Source: Sycon ciliatum (taxonomy: Eukaryota > Porifera > Calcarea > Leucosolenida > Sycettidae). From it: 64,000 nucleotides of DNA. The stretch lies in assembly GCF_964019385.1 (NCBI RefSeq), contig NC_088644.1, forward strand, positions 44,972,483 to 45,036,482, in the 5' to 3' direction. The notes under the pieces are model-generated. The model ran no database searches and was not told the DNA's origin. It saw only the letters and a program-made list of their open reading frames with translations. Shown piece after piece: positions 60,100 through 64,000 of the stretch (its first letter is position 1; every line of letters starts with the position of its first letter). Both the position numbers and the translations under genes were made by a program.

Positions 60100-61741
60100 C
60101 AGCGAAAGGGCGATGAAAATCCGTACCTCCTTCACTGGTCGCTACAGCAGCGAGTACCTTGACACCATCTGCATCGGGATCAGAAGGAGCTGCTTATCCG
60201 GTGAATCCATCAAATCATAGATGCTGCTCAACAAACCGACGCAGAATTTCCCGCTGAGGGATGGAGCTATCGCTCGGAGGATTTGGTAAGTGGTGTTTCT
60301 GCTAGTGCTGTACTGCAGCATCTTCAGAATCGAGAAAGGTACCTAACGCCGGGCACAGAAACCATTCGGGGATGAGTCCTTCTTCTCGCCATTCGTTTAC
60401 AGTGTTGAGTGTTGCTTCCCAGAGCCAAAGAATTCTGGACGGCAGAGATACTTTATCAAGGCTAAGTGTTGGGCATCTCAAAAGAAGAAGGAGAGCTAAG
60501 TGTGTGCTACAGTGCTAAAATAAAATCATGTAACAATTTACTCGAAATAATGTCTGCATATTGCACTTGTACACTGCAGCATTGCATGTTCCTTCCACCA
60601 CATTGTTGCATTGCTGCAGACCCTCAACTATTGTGAGATGAAAGGTCAATACCTGGCATATGCAACCTAGCAACAACAGCAATGGGGCCCAAGGGCCAAG
60701 GAACGTAGTTGCAAAAACCCCTATCAACCACCTGGGCATACTGACACTGGCAACATTGATTTGCCTTTGTCTGGGAAAATCTGTCTTCCCTATCCCACAT
60801 CACAGAGAAGGTGCTCCTAACAGAGGCAATAGCAATAGAGCGCCGTACCCAACAGCATATTGGCAGCGGCATATAGCATAGGCTGAGAAGCAAGACCCAG
60901 ACTGCTTCGCGGTTTCACCTCATCCCTCACCCGAGTGAAATCACATCAGCGTTTCTTCTGTCATTGCCCCAGGCAATCAGTTTCTCATGTGCTTCCACTA
61001 TTAGTCAGGGCCAGCACAAATAGAGTTGTTCTATTTTTGTTGTATTTATTATTTTACTAGGGCAATCCTTGCAGACAGTACGCCTTTTTACAGGGTGCTC
61101 GAGGTAAGTGGGTAAAAAAGTTGAATGAAAATCCGAGGCTGCATACTACGCCATTACGTATTGCAAAAGAGGTTACGTAGAAGGTTGTTATCACATAACA
61201 GCCTTCTACGCAGCCTCTGCCGCATGACCAAGGAGGCTGCCTAGCAGCACCCAGATGGAAGAAAACTCCAGCAATCAGAGACCAGGTGGCTGTATGTTTT
61301 GGAAAGAGAAGCCATATCGTGAAGAAGCATTAGGTAGGGCTAAAGCGAGGGTGTACTATCTATCCCCTGGTCAAGGCTTCCGTAGCCAGCGTAGGGTGAA
61401 TGGTGGTACAGCGTAGGGTGAATATTTGACCTAAAAACAAAGGAAACTCTGCAAAGAGGGGGCTGTGGCGGCCATGCACACATTTATAAAACAAGGCAAA
61501 AACAAGGCGAAATAATAATTATAAGGTTATAATGGATGGCGACTGGAATATTTCGTGGTGGTGACAAATGGTGGCTACTGGGTAGCCAAAATTTAATGTT
61601 ACCTTGAGACTCCGCTTGAAACGTCGAATGAGTGTGTTGTGCAAGGTTACTGATATGCCTTTTCTTTCAATCTGGATACTAGAACTCCAAACATGCGACT
61701 GGTTAGTCATTTCGCTCAATTTTGCTACTTTATTCTTGCAG
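60100..61741. other. Interior of the THAP transposon without readable genes
   Basis: No frame with recognised motifs. CATCACAT and CAGAAG words occur without order. Transposase-derived sequence is probably too decayed to read by eye. Confidence 0.45.
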
Positions 61742-62092
61742 TCACCCAGATTGCATTGAATACTGTCGAATGCTTCCTCCAGCGTAGGGACAGTATGCCT
61801 GGGATATCACTAGGTATAAGTCGTATGTCTTCAGGCAGCTCCCGTGCAGTAGCTCACGACACGAGGTAGAGCGACGGACGCCGGTTAGCATCAGCCGCTG
61901 TTGTCTTGGCGGACCAGATTGAAAACTCCAGATACAAAAATGTTTTACCAGTCTTGCTCTGGCGATTTTCTCCCCTTGTACATAATCTTCTGGCAAGAAA
62001 TGGTCAGAGCACACCACTGTAGTGTCACTTTCTTTTGCTCTCCTTCCCTTTCCTCCCGTCGAATAGCAGCAGTCCATTTCCTTCACAGTTCA
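61742..62092 (-). pseudogene. THAP-domain remnant
   Basis: The minus-strand frame contains TTVVCSDHFLPEDYV, the C...HF...DY block of THAP zinc fingers. Upstream, in a shifted frame near 62,085, WTAAIRRE resembles the conserved THAP Trp segment. THAP domains bind transposon ends. Frame changes suggest decay or introns. Confidence 0.5.
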
Positions 62093-62501
62093 GGATGATG
62101 GAAATTTATGGAAAAGACGAATACCATTTGCTGGGGCCGGGGAGTAACGCCGGTCACCAGTACATCCTGGAACACAGCAATGGTCGTGGTTGGTCGGTAT
62201 CCGAAAACAAGACAGCGAAAAATCACACCAGCCGCTATAAAGCAAGCAAAACTGTTTCTTCTATCCATATTTACAGCTTTAGTTTTTCAGTAATCTCAAC
62301 GCCGAAGGAAGTGCTAAAACTAGTAACGGTGGAACTGCATGCATTCCATTCATGCACGTGCAGCACCTGATTGCGTAAGCACGCAACAAGCCTAAAATCC
62401 GTGTACTGTACACACCCCGTGCACTTGACAAGCTAAGCCTGGGCGCATCAATCGCATGCCCTCTCAACTTTTCGAGCGCTTATTTGGCATATCATCTATT
62501 G

Positions 62502-62516
62502 TTGTCTCCACGTCGA
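62502..62516 (-). repeat. One-sided end of a palindromic retroelement
   Basis: On the minus strand it reads TCGACGTGGAGACAA, the shared end of this family. The element body continues at 59,591 on the other side of the THAP transposon. Confidence 0.7.
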
Positions 62517-62924
62517 ATATTTAAAGGAGACTGTTTTAATTTTTCATCGAAAGTTCACGAGAAGAAAACAACCCATTCGTGTATTACTCTCCTGCTTGTA
62601 GCAGTTTAGCACTCTTGTGTGGGGTAGTGCCTTTGCTGTTTTCGTTCCTGACTTGTCAGTTTGAGCACTCTGACAAGTTACGTTCCGGCTTGGTTTAAAT
62701 CTGGCTTGGAAACTAATTTTTCATTGTTACCAGGTTCGGGGTCATTTCCTCTGTGCTGCACTAATGAGTCCACAAAGGACGAAACAGTTCTGTCCGCAGA
62801 TTGAGTAACAATCCATTCATAAAGCCGTTTTATCAATTTTTGTTCGAAAGTATCGAATATATCTGTAAAAAATCAAGTAAATCCTTAGGAATTCTCTCCC
62901 CCCACTGCTCCTACCTCCCACTTT
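62517..62924. other. Non-coding, includes a dispersed repeat copy
   Basis: Bases about 62,645-62,810 match 49,660-49,830. No gene. Confidence 0.65.
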
Positions 62925-63620
62925 CTTGCTAACTTCATTTTTATTTAGCCTACCTTCGCCCAATATTTGATTATGCCGATACGTCTTGGGTTGGATTATC
63001 CTCTTCCGCTGCTGCAAAGCTTGAAATACACCACAAGAAAATCCTTAAAATTCTCCTCCGTCAACCGCACATGCTCTCATCAACCGCCCTTTATAAAATC
63101 GCTCACACAACCCCGTTATCACATGGACGCAGTGCACACCTGGCTTTTCTTGTCCATTCTATTAAGCTTGAGTTGTGCCCACCTCATCTCATGTGTTTTA
63201 ATTGGTTCTCTTCTCTAAGAACTAGAAACTCGCTCTTACTCCCTAAGTGTAACTCATCCACTCTTTTGCGCTCCCCTCTCTTTATTGCTTATTCTGTTTG
63301 GCTCATTCTACCCAGAGAAGTTAAGGATCTGACCTCACTCCGCCTGTTTAAGATCCGTGCCGCCCCTTATTTACTACGACATAAATAGCTCATTATCCAC
63401 ATGTCCTTTGCGTCTCTCTGTTTTTCACTGTTTTTATTAGACATTATCTTTCTTTACGGAGTTGTTGTTGCTGTTCATTTTGCTACTGTTTCTTTTTCCC
63501 TCCCCTTACTTTTATTTATCGCCGTGGTTGGCAATCACCCACTCTCTTCGCATTGGCCCGTGTGTTTCCGCCGAGTCTTGAGATGTTGAAATAAATATAA
63601 ATATAAATATACCCAATGCT
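62925..63620 (+). mobile_element. L2/CR1-like LINE C-terminal fragment
   Basis: From about 62,930 an open frame reads LAYLRPIFDYADTSWVG and continues to 63,388 with LEIHHKKILKILL, parallel to MNKLEIQHKSLLKILF in the minus-strand LINE at 41.3-41.6 kb. The tail is (AAATAT)n at 63,590-63,612. Only the 3' end was inserted. Confidence 0.75.
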
Positions 63621-63656
63621 GTAGACAGCAAGCAAGTTAAATATAAATATAAATAA

Positions 63657-64000
63657 TCGACGTGGAGACAACAATTTTATAATAGCAATAAAAAGAACAA
63701 ATTCTGCTGTCATCGCCACACTACAACGAAGTCATGAAAGTTTACCAGAATTAATTTTCTTGTCACATTCATCAGTGGAAAGTCGTGACTGAAGAGTGAC
63801 CATGCTGAACAATGATTAAATATACATTCAATGATGTGTTACGAGAACAAAATACAGTGCCAAAATAGAATGAGGGAAGGTGAGACAATAGAAGTGAAGT
63901 GAGAGCTAAGTGCAAAAGGGGTGAGGAACTAATTGCAACGCTAGGTGCACAGCATGATTGTTTGTCTCACTACACAGTTCTAGCGTTGCAATTAGTTCCT
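63657..64000 (+). mobile_element. Palindromic retroelement, truncated by the window edge
   Basis: It starts TCGACGTGGAGACAACAATT (63,657). At the end 63,926-63,945 (AGGAACTAATTGCAACGCTA) mirrors 63,981-64,000, so the window stops just inside the second arm. One hammerhead motif lies in the left arm. Confidence 0.78.
63738..63785 (-). ncRNA. Hammerhead-ribozyme-like motif
   Basis: Minus strand: stem I TTTCCA with TGGTAA, core CTGATGA, 9-nt stem II segment, GAA, stem III AAT/ATT with loop TA, cleavage C. The 3-bp stem with 2-nt loop is conserved in pairing but not in sequence versus other copies. Confidence 0.52.

Larger units (their letters stand above)
59592..62499 (-). mobile_element. THAP-containing DNA transposon with about 200-bp terminal inverted repeats, decayed
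   Basis: Left end ATAGATGATATGCCAAATAA and the mirror at 62,499 continue pairing for about 200 bp (59,592-59,790 and 62,299-62,499). It interrupts the outer end of a palindromic element. The target duplication is ambiguous (AT or TA). A THAP-like zinc-binding block and a frame-shifted SAP-like motif are inside. P, Kolobok and related transposases carry THAP domains. Confidence 0.7.

Noticed and set aside
60290-60345. Another hammerhead candidate (minus-strand CTGAAGA followed by GAAAC)
   Set aside because: Stem I has no matching partner and stem III cannot form.

Overview
The window looks like nuclear DNA of an invertebrate animal. It is packed with metazoan-type transposable elements (several non-LTR retrotransposon clades, Ty3/gypsy elements, cut-and-paste DNA transposons, one Polinton). 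Coding sequences are interrupted by introns or decay, and AT-rich microsatellites are common. I cannot name the species; a sponge, cnidarian or similar marine invertebrate is only a guess. No ordinary host gene is recognisable. Region 1-3.2 kb holds the tail of an R2/NeSL-like retrotransposon and a broken L2/CR1-like endonuclease fragment. Region 3,224-25,017 is a nearly intact Polinton/Maverick (adintovirus-like) element bounded by 40-bp imperfect terminal inverted repeats. It carries the full core set: protein-primed DNA polymerase B, retroviral-type integrase with a C-terminal chromodomain-like tail, adenovirus-type cysteine protease, FtsK/HerA (A32-like) packaging ATPase, double jelly-roll major capsid protein and a candidate penton. 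Accessory genes include a TFIIB-like zinc-ribbon protein, a permuted papain-fold (LRAT/NlpC-P60-like) protein, basic core-type proteins and a two-exon zinc-finger gene. All reading frames are open, which contrasts sharply with the decayed surroundings. A 2.3-kb inverted-repeat retroelement sits in the A-tract between a structural gene and the protease. The Polinton right end grades into degenerate TTAGGG-like arrays. Region 25.2-37.9 kb is a decayed Ty3/gypsy element (LTRs 26,026-26,272 and 37,629-37,876) that itself contains a 5'-truncated LINE, a second gypsy-like element and a LINE tail. Part of its 5' half plus 0.8 kb of upstream flank is present again at 43.6-48.0 kb, which gives empty-site alleles and so exact insertion boundaries. 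Region 38-64 kb is a mosaic of a 22-copy 20-bp minisatellite, RTE-like and L2/CR1-like LINEs, a hAT-like element with a nested PIF/Harbinger-like MITE, a THAP-containing DNA transposon, and a family of long-palindrome retroelements. The least expected signal is the density of hammerhead-ribozyme motifs: at least a dozen copies in several structural classes. They lie in the arms of the palindromic elements, in the repeat upstream of both gypsy LTRs, and in the 3' part of a LINE insertion. The palindromic elements share a TCGACGAGGAGACAA-type end on one side only and an AAT-rich other end, and two have convincing long target-site duplications. This resembles Penelope-like or retrozyme-type retroelements.
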